DNA of 64,000 nt from Caulobacteraceae bacterium (GTDB taxonomy: Bacteria > Pseudomonadota > Alphaproteobacteria > Caulobacterales > Caulobacteraceae): NCBI GenBank assembly GCA_947441065.1, contig CANESI010000001.1, positions 62,001 to 126,000 of the forward strand, given 5' to 3'. Below are positions 26,123 through 34,173 of this stretch, piece after piece (the first letter of the stretch is position 1; every line of letters starts with the position of its first letter). A program made the position numbers and the translations under genes. The notes below the pieces were generated by a model. The model saw only the letters and a program-made list of their open reading frames with translations. It made no database searches and had not been told where the DNA came from.

Positions 26123-26654
26123 GCCCGCGTCCTTCCCAACTGCCGTGAGGCACCAGACGCACCTGCCTGCCTCCGCTCTCATGATCTGTATCAAAGACTA
26201 TATCGAGTCGGTCGTGAGGCAGATCCTCCTCTAACCGTTCGGGCCATTCGATGAGGGCTGCGCCATCCTCGAGGGCCTCGTCTAACCCAATCTCATAGGC
26301 TTCAGACGCGCTGGTCAGCCGATAGAGGTCGAAATGCGCAAGGGGAAAGTCCGGTCCCTCATAGAACTGGACCAGGGTGAAGGTGGGGCTGGGCACGTCC
26401 TCGTCAGGTCGGGTCAAGGCCCGGATCAGGCCGCGCGCCAAGGTCGATTTTCCAGATCCGAGCGGCCCCCAAAGACAGATGGCCTCGCCGCGCATAACCT
26501 TTCCAGCCAAGGCCGCGCCCAAGGCTGTCGTGGCCTGTTCGTCGGGCAGATGGTGCCAAGGGGCGGTGGCGTTCAAACGCAAGGGTCCAAGCTGTAATCT
26601 ATCCGGCCAAAGAAAAGGGTTGATCCGGATGAAGCGGAAGGTGGCGTTCGACAT
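26112..26654 (-). CDS. tsaE: tRNA threonylcarbamoyladenosine biosynthesis ATPase TsaE
   Basis: The small ATPase needed with TsaB and TsaD to make t6A37 in ANN-decoding tRNAs. The Walker A is LWGPLGSGKSTLARGLIRAL, followed by the TsaE motifs SPTFTLVQFYE and AHFDLYRL, and ALIEWPERL. With ATG 26654 it has 180 residues, longer than the usual 150, and overlaps the upstream acyltransferase gene by 56 bases. A TTG at 26576 (LNATAPWHHLPDEQATTALG) would give a normal length and no overlap, so the start is unsettled. It begins the tsaE-amgK-murU-addB-addA-trxA run. Confidence 0.9.
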   Translation of the reverse strand: MSNATFRFIRINPFLWPDRLQLGPLRLNATAPWHHLPDEQATTALGAALAGKVMRGEAICLWGPLGSGKSTLARGLIRALTRPDEDVPSPTFTLVQFYEGPDFPLAHFDLYRLTSASEAYEIGLDEALEDGAALIEWPERLEEDLPHDRLDIVFDTDHESGGRQVRLVPHGSWEGRGLEF

Positions 26655-27465
26655 AGGCCTTGATGGCCACAGTCGCCAAGGCTGTATCGTTTCCGAGCTC
26701 ACCGGGTGGGATCAGCGGTCCGATCGTCATGCCAAATTGACCCCGGCGCTTATTGAGCAACTCATGGAACAGGGTGATGTCTCGAAGCTCACGTGAAAAT
26801 CGATTGAAGAACTGAAACAGGTGAGGATAGGGCCCCGTCAGATGGATCGGCAGGACCGGGGCGTCATATTTACGGGCCAGTGATATGGCGCTGGGCATCC
26901 AGCTTGGGTCTGAAAGTTGGCCATCAGGACCGCGCACGGCCAAGCGACCAGCGGGGAATATAACGACCGCCCGTTCGGCCTCAAAGGCCTCTTGCGCGCG
27001 TTTCAAGGTCATCCGGGCCTTTTCGCGGGTGCGTTTTTCCTCGACCCACTCGACCGGAATGAGCACATCGTCAAAGCCCGCACAGACCCTGTGAGCATCG
27101 GCATTGGCAAAGAAGCAGAGGTCTTGCCTTAAACGCCTTAGCCCATCGCGCAAGGCTACCCCGTCGGCAATGCCGGACGGATGGTTTGCGACAATCACAA
27201 CCCGGCCAGTGGTGGGCAGGCGTTCGGAATGGTTCAAGGTAACGCGGACCTGCAGCAGGTTGGCCACATGGTCCAAGGCTTCAACTCCGCCCATGCTGGC
27301 AATGGCGTCGGCCATCCGGCGCGCCTTGCGGTAGCCCAAGATTTCATAGAGGAGCGGGCGCAACATCGGCCACAGGGTGGACTGCACCAATTGCGGCGCG
27401 CGCTCATAGATGAGTTGGTCAACAATATGGCCGCGGGCCAAGGGTGCCGCCTCAAGATCGGTCAT
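26599..27465 (-). CDS. Lysophospholipid acyltransferase family protein (PlsC-like)
   Basis: A protein of about 288 residues with acyltransferase motifs: VANHPSGIADGVALRDGL supplies the His and Asp of the catalytic motif, although they are five residues apart rather than the usual four. VVIFPAGRLAVRG is the substrate-binding block and APVLPIHLTGPYP the fourth. It probably acylates a glycerolipid or an ornithine-type lipid at the inner membrane face; no specific acceptor is claimed. ATG 27465 has GAGG nine bases upstream; in-frame starts at 27492 and 27522 are less likely. The following tsaE may share its transcript. Confidence 0.78.
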   Translation of the reverse strand: MTDLEAAPLARGHIVDQLIYERAPQLVQSTLWPMLRPLLYEILGYRKARRMADAIASMGGVEALDHVANLLQVRVTLNHSERLPTTGRVVIVANHPSGIADGVALRDGLRRLRQDLCFFANADAHRVCAGFDDVLIPVEWVEEKRTREKARMTLKRAQEAFEAERAVVIFPAGRLAVRGPDGQLSDPSWMPSAISLARKYDAPVLPIHLTGPYPHLFQFFNRFSRELRDITLFHELLNKRRGQFGMTIGPLIPPGELGNDTALATVAIKAYVERHLPLHPDQPFSLAG

Positions 27466-27542
27466 GGTTTGCGCCCTCGCATCCTGAACCATAGGATGGA
27501 CTGACCCTATGTCGTTCGGCAAGGGTCAGGTTGCAAGGACTT

Positions 27543-28202
27543 TTAGCCCCGGTCGGAACCGGACATTGGCAAGGCTTCCAGCAGGGCGCGGCGAAGCAGT
27601 TCTGAGGCTTCCGCAATGATCACCTCTTGCGGCAGGCGATCTTCTTCAAACAGAAGTTCGTCGGCGCTAAAGGCAAACTCTAGGGCGATACGGACCCGTA
27701 GCCAAAGATCATCCCTAGGCGGATGACCGAGCGTCGCGCTGAAGACCGAGGTGACCATGTCGGTCATGTCCCGGTAGGTTTCAACCCGAACATGGGCCAG
27801 TTGCGGCACGGCGCGCAGGGCCTTGAGGATCCAGACCGCACCGGGTTCCTTGAGCGTTGCCGCCCAAGTGTCGCCCAGAACCGCGGGCAACCCATCGGCC
27901 AAGGCCTGCTGGCCCTTTGGCGCAGTTTCCGCCAGCCATAGGGTAAGGATGTCCGATCGCCGTGAGAGCAACCGACGGCCCAGCGCCTCGAGCACCGCAT
28001 ATTTGTCTTTGAAATAGCGATAGAGGGCCGGAGGGGTCATCCCGGCCCGTGCGCAGATTAGATTGGTGGAGATTCTCTCAATGCCAACCTCGGCCAGTAG
28101 ATCACCGGAAACGTCCAACAGGCGCTCGTAGGTCTGAACGGCACGGCCCTGTTTCGGCATTGCACGGGTACTATCCTGAAAAACTTCTGTTGAGTCGGGC
28201 AT
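27543..28202 (-). CDS. TetR family transcriptional regulator
   Basis: About 219 residues with an N-terminal TetR helix-turn-helix (YERLLDVSGDLLAEVGIERIS, split here as YERLLDVSGDLLAEVG then IERISTNLICARAGMTPPAL and YRYFKDKYAVLEALG). The C-terminal domain shows no recognised ligand signature. The ATG at 28202 has AGG six bases upstream; an in-frame GTG at 28208 is possible. It is followed after 77 bases by the acyltransferase gene on the same strand, which it might control, but that is only positional. Upstream lies a 300-base AT-richer gap. Confidence 0.85.
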   Translation of the reverse strand: MPDSTEVFQDSTRAMPKQGRAVQTYERLLDVSGDLLAEVGIERISTNLICARAGMTPPALYRYFKDKYAVLEALGRRLLSRRSDILTLWLAETAPKGQQALADGLPAVLGDTWAATLKEPGAVWILKALRAVPQLAHVRVETYRDMTDMVTSVFSATLGHPPRDDLWLRVRIALEFAFSADELLFEEDRLPQEVIIAEASELLRRALLEALPMSGSDRG

Positions 28203-28502
28203 GGACACCTCGATGCTAGCTTTTAATACCGATTTTAGAACCTATGCAAGTACAGCGATATTAACCTTTGGGGTGCGGCACTTTCGCTAATGGATAATAT
28301 ATGCAGCTTTTATGATCAATCGGAAAAGTAGCGAAAATGCCCGTTTTGGGAAAAATTCTTCAACCCCATCAATAAGTTAGTTTTCACTATCTAAATGGTC
28401 GACCTGACCGAACCTTTGCGATGATAGGGTTGGTATGAGCATTACACTGGCAAAGATCCGTTAATGGTCGCATGAAAAGAGGACGGTGGAAAAACAGTTG
28501 GC
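28203..28502. other. AT-rich intergenic gap between tetR and the CYTH-CHAD gene
   Basis: About 300 bases with no convincing gene. It is richer in A+T than the flanks and separates divergent genes, so it should hold both promoters. TTTCGCTA at 28282-28289 and TAGCGAAA at 28329-28336 form an eight-base inverted repeat 39 bases apart, which could mark two sites for one regulator. No clear -35/-10 pair was fixed. Confidence 0.5.
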
Positions 28503-29996
28503 ATGATGACGCTGAACCAACCCACGGAAATTGAACTGAAACTGGGCGTCGCTTGGTCAGATGTTGCGCAGCTTATGGCTTCGCCCATTTGGAAGGATCA
28601 GGAGCCGCGCGCCCTGACCTCAATCTATTTCGACACCGCAGATCAGCATTTGCGCCGTGCAGGTTTAACTATGCGGCTGCGTGCTGGAATCCAGACCCTC
28701 AAGGTTATCGCGCCCGAGGCTGCGGGCCTTTTTGAGCGGGCTGAGTGGGAACATCCGGTTCAGGGTGCCGCACCGGATCTGACTTTTCTGGCCCAAACCC
28801 CTTTGGCCGCGGTCGATCTGGGCGCGAATCAGTTGCGTCCCCTCTTTCTGATTCAGGTGGATCGGCGAACCGCCCTCATTAATCCCATGCCCGACTGTCA
28901 GATCGAAATGGCGCTCGATATTGGCCGGGTCCAGGCCGCTGGCCGGGTGCAGGACTTTGCCGAACTGGAATTGGAATTGATTGAGGGGCCCACGCGCGCC
29001 CTTATTGATCTGGCCTTGAGTATGGCGGCCGAGACCCGGCTTGTCGCTTCATCCCAGTCTAAGGCCGATCGGGGCTTTGCCTTGCTGGCCAATGACAACC
29101 TTTCGCCGCTTAAGGCGGAAAGTCGATTGGACCTGTCTGGCCTGAGCGTGGGTCAGGCGCTTAGCGCCATGGTCCGAGAAGGGCTTGGCCATATTTTGCA
29201 CAATGACGCCTTGGTCAGTCAGAACCGCGAGGTCGAGGCACTCCATCAGGTCCGCGTCGCCCTGCGCCGCCTCAGAGCGACCTTGGGCCTGTTTAAGGCG
29301 GTGGTAGCCGATCAGGCCTTTATCGACATGCGTGGCCGTCTTGGCGCGCTTAGCCAAACGATGGGCCGCGCGCGCGATCTGGATGTGCTGATTGCGCGGA
29401 TTGAGACCTCGGAACAGCCTTCCCCCCGTCTGCTTGAGGCCCTCATCCTTGATCGCGGTCAGGCCTATGACGAGGTCGGCCGGGTCTTGGCGTCACACGC
29501 CTATGGTCAAACCCTGTTGACGGTCATGGCTTGGGCTGAGGCCGGCGATTGGCGCCAGAGCCCTTGGTCACAAGCTGGCCTGCGTGATCAGCCCGTGTTG
29601 GATTTTGCTGACCAGGCGCTGGAACGTTTGCGCCGCAAGCTCAAGACCGATGGCAAGGACCTGACCAGCCTGCCTGCGGAGGCGCAGCATCGGGTCCGTA
29701 TTCGCGGAAAAAATTTCCGTTATGGGATGGAGCTCTTTGCCAGCCTCTATCCGGAGGGATCAGAGCGTCGTCGCCGTCTGATTGATGCGGTCAAACAGGT
29801 TCAAGATCGGTTGGGTCTGGTCAATGACCGCGCTGTGGGAGAGGCACTGCTGCGTGCCCATGGCAGCGGTCCCGCAGCCTTTGACGCCGGTCAGGCCCTT
29901 GCCAGCCTCTATGTCGGGCAGGCGGATGCAGCGCTGAAGGCGGAGCAGGCCTTGAGGCTCGCGCTGGAACTGCCTCGATTTTGGTCAAAGCCCTAG
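28503..29996 (+). CDS. CYTH and CHAD domain protein, putative inorganic triphosphatase
   Basis: A 497-residue two-domain protein. The N-terminal CYTH domain (about residues 6-200) opens with EIELKLGV, the ExExK metal/phosphate motif, and has TSIYFDTADQHLRRAGLTMRLR. The C-terminal CHAD domain (about 215-490) has ALHQVRVALRRLRATLGLFK and HRVRIRGKNFRYGMELFASLYP, with the basic His/Arg/Lys residues that bind polyphosphate. E. coli YgiF has the same arrangement and hydrolyses inorganic triphosphate. An ATG pair at 503/506 offers two starts one codon apart. Its stop overlaps the convergent ackA gene by four bases. Confidence 0.88.
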   Translation: MMTLNQPTEIELKLGVAWSDVAQLMASPIWKDQEPRALTSIYFDTADQHLRRAGLTMRLRAGIQTLKVIAPEAAGLFERAEWEHPVQGAAPDLTFLAQTPLAAVDLGANQLRPLFLIQVDRRTALINPMPDCQIEMALDIGRVQAAGRVQDFAELELELIEGPTRALIDLALSMAAETRLVASSQSKADRGFALLANDNLSPLKAESRLDLSGLSVGQALSAMVREGLGHILHNDALVSQNREVEALHQVRVALRRLRATLGLFKAVVADQAFIDMRGRLGALSQTMGRARDLDVLIARIETSEQPSPRLLEALILDRGQAYDEVGRVLASHAYGQTLLTVMAWAEAGDWRQSPWSQAGLRDQPVLDFADQALERLRRKLKTDGKDLTSLPAEAQHRVRIRGKNFRYGMELFASLYPEGSERRRRLIDAVKQVQDRLGLVNDRAVGEALLRAHGSGPAAFDAGQALASLYVGQADAALKAEQALRLALELPRFWSKP

Positions 29997-31168
29997 AGGC
30001 CGCAGAGCGCCGCCGTCTGGATGGCGATCTGGCTTTCCTCATCGGTGGGAATGATACAGAGGGCAAGGCCAGATCCTGCCGTGGACAGCACACGGTGCCC
30101 CTCTTGATTGGCCTCGGGGTCCAATGTCGCGCCCAGCCATCCGAGCCTGCGGCTAATGTCACGACGGATCGTCGGTGCATTTTCTCCGATCCCGGCGGTA
30201 AAGATCACCCCATCTAGCCCGCCCAGTTCCCCGGCCATGGCGGCGATGCCCACGGCGACGCGGCTACAAAAATAGTCCAGAGCCTGTTTGGCCAGCGGCT
30301 GATCTGAGGCCTCAAGATCGCGCACGTCCGCCGATAGGCCTGATAGGCCGAGCAGTCCTGAACGTCGATAGAGCAGGTCCTCAATCGCCTTGGCGTCCAT
30401 CCCGCGATCGGTCATCAGATAGAGCAAAACCCCCGGATCGATGGTGCCCGTGCGGGTGCCCATCGGCAGGCCATCAAGGGCCGAAAAGCCCATGGTCGTG
30501 GCGACGCTGCGCCCTTGATCGAGACCGCAGAGCGAACAGCCGGAGCCCAGATGTGCAATCACAATCTTGCCATCCGCCAGATCGGGCCGCTCTTGGCGTA
30601 GATGGGTCAAAACCGAGGCATAGGACAGGCCGTGAAAGCCATAGCGGCGAACACCCTCCTCATAGAAGTGGCGCGGCAGGGCAAAAGCTTCGGTCTCAAA
30701 GGCACGCCCCCGGTGAAAGGCCGTGTCAAAACAGGCGACATGCTGGGCCTTGGGCAGGTCCTGCTGCGCGGCCTCCAGCACCGCCAGATTTGTCGGTTGA
30801 TGCAGCGGCGCGAGGGGGGAAAGGCGCTCTATGCTGCGTAGGGCGGCGGCGTCGATCAGGCATGGACCGGCATGGTCGGCCCCGCCATGGACGATGCGAT
30901 GTCCGACCGCGACGATCTCGAGGTCGCTGTGGCGAGCCTTAAGGGCGGGCCAGAGGGCATGGAAGGCCGCTTGCGCATCGGATGGCCCTTCTCCCTTGGC
31001 CCAGTCCTGCAGGTGGTCGGCAAGGCCCGGCGCGCGAAGCCGCAAGCGCGGTCCCACGCCGAACCGCTCGATCACCCCGTCGCCCAGGCGGCGATGGGGC
31101 GCTGCCGCCTCAAACAGGGCGACCTTGAGCGTCGCCGAGCCGCCATTGAGGGTGAGGATGGCCTTCAA
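29993..31168 (-). CDS. ackA: Acetate kinase (acetate/propionate family)
   Basis: A protein of about 391 residues that interconverts acyl phosphate and acid with ADP/ATP. It shows LTLNGGSATLKVALFE at the N-terminus, VGHRIVHGG, the catalytic Asp in CFDTAFHR, HLGSGCSLCGLDQGRSVATT, and the ATP-site FTAGIGENAPTIRR. TTG 31168 is chosen since it places LKAILTLN at the start and lies five bases from the end of the upstream gene, with AAAGG about nine bases before it; longer frames run into that upstream gene. AckA normally works with a phosphate acetyl- or butyryltransferase, but the gene in that place is a chimera that lacks half of that enzyme. Confidence 0.9.
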   Translation of the reverse strand: MKAILTLNGGSATLKVALFEAAAPHRRLGDGVIERFGVGPRLRLRAPGLADHLQDWAKGEGPSDAQAAFHALWPALKARHSDLEIVAVGHRIVHGGADHAGPCLIDAAALRSIERLSPLAPLHQPTNLAVLEAAQQDLPKAQHVACFDTAFHRGRAFETEAFALPRHFYEEGVRRYGFHGLSYASVLTHLRQERPDLADGKIVIAHLGSGCSLCGLDQGRSVATTMGFSALDGLPMGTRTGTIDPGVLLYLMTDRGMDAKAIEDLLYRRSGLLGLSGLSADVRDLEASDQPLAKQALDYFCSRVAVGIAAMAGELGGLDGVIFTAGIGENAPTIRRDISRRLGWLGATLDPEANQEGHRVLSTAGSGLALCIIPTDEESQIAIQTAALCGL

Positions 31169-31172
31169 GGGC

Positions 31173-31997
31173 TTAAGCCTTTTGTGACGGCTGAGCTTCA
31201 GCCAGAGCCGCCCAATCCATGATCGGCCGGCCTGTTCGCCGCCAGACATCATAGGCCAGAGCCACCGCGCAGGAGGCGACCCGTACGGCGGCATCGTCAG
31301 AGCGACTGGTCAGGATGATCGGCACACTCGCGCCGACCACAAGTCCCGCAGAGGCCGCGCCACTGACAAAGATCAGGTCCTTGGCCAGCATGTTTCCGGC
31401 CTCGATATTGGGGACGATCAGCACGTCGGCATGGCCTGCAACCCGCAGGTCCAAGCCCTTCGCCATGGCCGCTTCGAGGTTCATGGCATTGTCCATCGCC
31501 AGCGGCCCATCAACGATGCCGCCCGCTAGCCGGGCCTTAGAGGTGCGCTGGACGACATAGAAGGAGGTGGCGATCAGGACGTTGCCGCCAAAGGCGAAGA
31601 TCACGCCAGAGGTATGCAATGGCCGCAAGCGGCCAAAGTTCAACCAGCCAAATTCGGGGAAATAGAACAGGTTGGGCCAGGACAACTGCGAGGCGATGAC
31701 CACCCCGACCAGCATGCCGACGACGCCCCAGAAGAGCGAGGCAATGACCCCGGCGCGGATGGCGCCATCTTCATATCTGTCCTCGCTCTGAACAAATCGG
31801 CCCGCCGAACTGCCAATCACCAGAACGGCTAAGGCCGCAGTAAAGGCGGCCATGAAGATATAGGCGTGAACCATGAACCTTGGGTCGTGGGTTCGGGAAG
31901 CCATGAAGATGGTGAGGAAGACACCAAGGCCGAGAAGGCCAGCGAGGAGACCCGCGCCAGAAGTAGCTGTGCCCTTGGGCCCGTCGATTGCCGCCAT
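31173..31997 (-). CDS. In-frame chimera: N-terminal CcoN fragment fused to C-terminal phosphate acetyl/butyryltransferase fragment
   Basis: The 274-residue frame joins two unrelated proteins. Residues 1 to about 158 look like the start of cytochrome cbb3 oxidase subunit I: HDPRFMVHAYIFMAA, SLFWGVVGMLVGVVIASQL, FGRLRPLHTSGVIFAFGGNV (with the conserved His128) and TSFYVVQRTSKARLAGG. Residues about 160-274 look like the end of a phosphate acetyl- or butyryltransferase: GGIVDGPLAMDNAMNLEAAM, ADVLIVPNIEAGNMLAKDL and VPIILTSRSDDAAVRVASCA. The join is within the GG at about 31518-31523. Most oxidase helices, including later heme and copper ligands, and the first half of the transferase are missing, so neither activity is expected. 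GGGGAG precedes the ATG. It may be a deletion fusion or an assembly error. Confidence 0.85.
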   Translation of the reverse strand: MAAIDGPKGTATSGAGLLAGLLGLGVFLTIFMASRTHDPRFMVHAYIFMAAFTAALAVLVIGSSAGRFVQSEDRYEDGAIRAGVIASLFWGVVGMLVGVVIASQLSWPNLFYFPEFGWLNFGRLRPLHTSGVIFAFGGNVLIATSFYVVQRTSKARLAGGIVDGPLAMDNAMNLEAAMAKGLDLRVAGHADVLIVPNIEAGNMLAKDLIFVSGAASAGLVVGASVPIILTSRSDDAAVRVASCAVALAYDVWRRTGRPIMDWAALAEAQPSQKA

Positions 31998-32240
31998 TGT
32001 GCTCCCCCGCCATGCGCAAGACTGACGTGAAGTGACAGCCTAAAATCCCTATTTCATTTATGGGTAATTGCCGCTATCCGACGAGTTGTCGCACATGCGG
32101 TTTTGCCCGCGTGGATTGCCCTGCCGAGCGGGTGCGTTGAGCGTCCATTTGACACGCAGCTTGGGCGCGGTGTTGGCGCTAGGCTGGCCTTTGAAACAGG
32201 GCCCCGGCAGTTGCTCGGGTGGGTTCGAATGAGGGTGTAG

Positions 32241-32516
32241 ATGGCCGTGAACAGACATAAAATGCCATATATCAAGGCCCATCGCGCGCGCACCCTATTG
32301 TCTATCAGCCTTCTGACGGGGGGTCTGATCAGTGCGTTAGCCGCAGTGATGGGTGCCAAAGCGGGCGCGATGCCGGTCGGTTGGTGTTTGGGCGCGACGC
32401 CGATGACCTGGCTATCAATGGTCGGGCACTGTCCCTGGTGCTACAGCGCATTGGCCCTGATCGGCGCGTCCGCAGCCCTTTGGCCCGAGCCCATGCGGGT
32501 GCCCATAAAGATTTAG
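32241..32516 (+). CDS. Small membrane protein with HCPWCY motif, function unknown
   Basis: A 91-residue frame with GAGGG five bases before the ATG. It has two hydrophobic segments (LLSISLLTGGLISALAAVMG and, later, ALALIGASAALWPEP) and between them MTWLSMVGHCPWCYSALALI, a CxxC pair preceded by His. Similar short proteins with an HCxWC motif exist in Caulobacterales as far as I recall, with no function assigned. The motif could bind a metal or heme or be redox-active; that is speculation. It diverges from the ccoN-like gene. Confidence 0.6.
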   Translation: MAVNRHKMPYIKAHRARTLLSISLLTGGLISALAAVMGAKAGAMPVGWCLGATPMTWLSMVGHCPWCYSALALIGASAALWPEPMRVPIKI

Positions 32517-32571
32517 GCCCCGAACGGTGAGGTTCAGGGCCAATCTATCTTCTTCTTCGAGAGGGTGAGGT

Positions 32572-34173
32572 CTAGAACTCTTCCCAGCCCTCGTCAGAGG
32601 CTGACGGCGCAGGTTTGCGGACCGGTGCAGGGGCTGCCGAGGGCCGACTGGCAAAGGTCGGTGCAGGCCGAGCCGCGGGTCTGCTGGGCGCGCGGCTGGT
32701 CGCAAGGGTGGCCACTTCACCATAGTTAAACCGGCCAATCAGGGCCTGAAGGTTGGTGGTCTCGTCGGCCAACTGGCGGCTGGCGGCGGTGGATTGTTCG
32801 ACCATGGCGGCGTTCTGCTGGGTCACCTGATCCATCTGGACGACGGTGGTATTGACCTCTTGCAGGCCGATGGACTGTTCTTCGGCGGAGGCGGCGATCT
32901 GGGAGACCAGATCATTGATCTCGGCGACCTCTTCAACGATCCGCTTCAAGGCCTGACCGGTCTGACCCACCAGATCGACGCCCGCAGCGACTTGACGCGA
33001 ACTTTCGCTAATCAGGCCCTTGATCTCCTTAGCGGCTTCGGCAGAGCGCTGAGCCAAGGCCCGCACTTCGGAGGCGACAACGGCAAAGCCTCGGCCCGCA
33101 TCACCGGCGCGGGCAGCCTCGACCCCGGCATTGAGGGCCAGAAGGTTGGTTTGGAAGGCGATCTCGTCAATGACGCCGATGATCTGAGTGATCTGACGCG
33201 AAGAGGATTCAATTTCGCTCATGGCCGAGACGGCTTGGCTGACGATGACGCCCGACTGTTCGGCGCCCGTCTTGGCCGAATTGACGGCCCGTTTGGCCTG
33301 GATCGCCCCTTCGGACGAGCGACGCACCGTCGAGGTGATCTCGCCCAGAGCGGCGGCGGCCTGTTCCAAACTGGCGGCTTGGTTTTCGGTGCGGCGCGAC
33401 AGGTCGTCTGACGCCATCGAGATTTCGTTGGTGCCAGACCGGATCCCGTCCGACGCTTGGCCAATCACCGACATGGTGGTCTGGAGTTGCTCCATGGCAC
33501 CGTTAAAGTCGTCTTGAAGCTTGGTATATTGTGGCGCGAATTTTTGGGTCAGGCGGGTGGTGAGGTCACCGTTCGATAGGTCTGCCAAAGCCTTGGCCAG
33601 GGCCTCGACCAGCGCCGACTGCTGTTGCTCAGCCTCTGCAAGTGCGACTTCCTTGGCCTTGCGCTCATCATCAAGCGCTTCGATATAGATCGAGATGCTG
33701 AAGTCCATGTCGAGCATGACAGCCTTGATCAGGGCAACGATCGGATCGGCCAGATCCGCATCCTTGAGCGGCTTGGTCAGCAGGCCGCCCTTGGGTAGGC
33801 GCTCCTTCAAGGTGGCGCGGATCAACTGTTCAGTGATGAGGGCATAGCCGCCGATGTACCAGCGGGGCTCTAGGCCGATGCGGGCATGAACATTTCCAAT
33901 GGTGCGCACGCTGCGCACATAGTCGTCATTGAAATCGGCGGAGGAAATATTGCCCCAGTGGCGCTGTTGGCGTGTACCGGCACTTTCGATGGCGCGGTCG
34001 TCGCTGAAGAAGCGTTTGACCTCTGGATATTGCCGAACCTGACCATAGAAGGTCTCGAGCGCGCCCGGTAATGACCGCTCAATGATGGGCTTGATTGATC
34101 GCAGGGCCCGGCCACTGGGTTCATCAAGGCGCATGAAGCTCATGCGCTGATTAAGGTCGTAATTGGTGGTCAT
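32572..34173 (-). CDS. Globin-coupled methyl-accepting chemotaxis protein
   Basis: A 533-residue soluble chemoreceptor without transmembrane helices. Residues 1 to about 165 form a protoglobin sensor (KRFFSDDRAIESAGTRQQRH, then NVHARIGLEPRWYIGGYA; His96 is the expected heme ligand), so it probably senses oxygen or another gas. A HAMP-like linker (LSNGDLTTRLTQKFAPQY) leads to the methyl-accepting signalling domain, whose hairpin tip reads IDEIAFQTNLLALNAGVEAA with GRGFAVVASEVRALAQRSAE after it. The C-terminus ends GWEEF, a pentapeptide of the xWxxF type that tethers CheR or CheB. It probably connects to the chemotaxis array in the cytoplasm and directs aerotaxis. Confidence 0.93.
   Translation of the reverse strand: MTTNYDLNQRMSFMRLDEPSGRALRSIKPIIERSLPGALETFYGQVRQYPEVKRFFSDDRAIESAGTRQQRHWGNISSADFNDDYVRSVRTIGNVHARIGLEPRWYIGGYALITEQLIRATLKERLPKGGLLTKPLKDADLADPIVALIKAVMLDMDFSISIYIEALDDERKAKEVALAEAEQQQSALVEALAKALADLSNGDLTTRLTQKFAPQYTKLQDDFNGAMEQLQTTMSVIGQASDGIRSGTNEISMASDDLSRRTENQAASLEQAAAALGEITSTVRRSSEGAIQAKRAVNSAKTGAEQSGVIVSQAVSAMSEIESSSRQITQIIGVIDEIAFQTNLLALNAGVEAARAGDAGRGFAVVASEVRALAQRSAEAAKEIKGLISESSRQVAAGVDLVGQTGQALKRIVEEVAEINDLVSQIAASAEEQSIGLQEVNTTVVQMDQVTQQNAAMVEQSTAASRQLADETTNLQALIGRFNYGEVATLATSRAPSRPAARPAPTFASRPSAAPAPVRKPAPSASDEGWEEF

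Noticed and set aside
28503-29996. Reading the CYTH-CHAD gene as an adenylate cyclase
   Set aside because: The EIELKL motif plus a CHAD domain fits the triphosphatase layout better; class IV cyclases lack CHAD.
31173-31997. Calling this gene simply phosphate acetyltransferase or simply ccoN
   Set aside because: Each half matches only part of one family; either name alone would hide the fusion.
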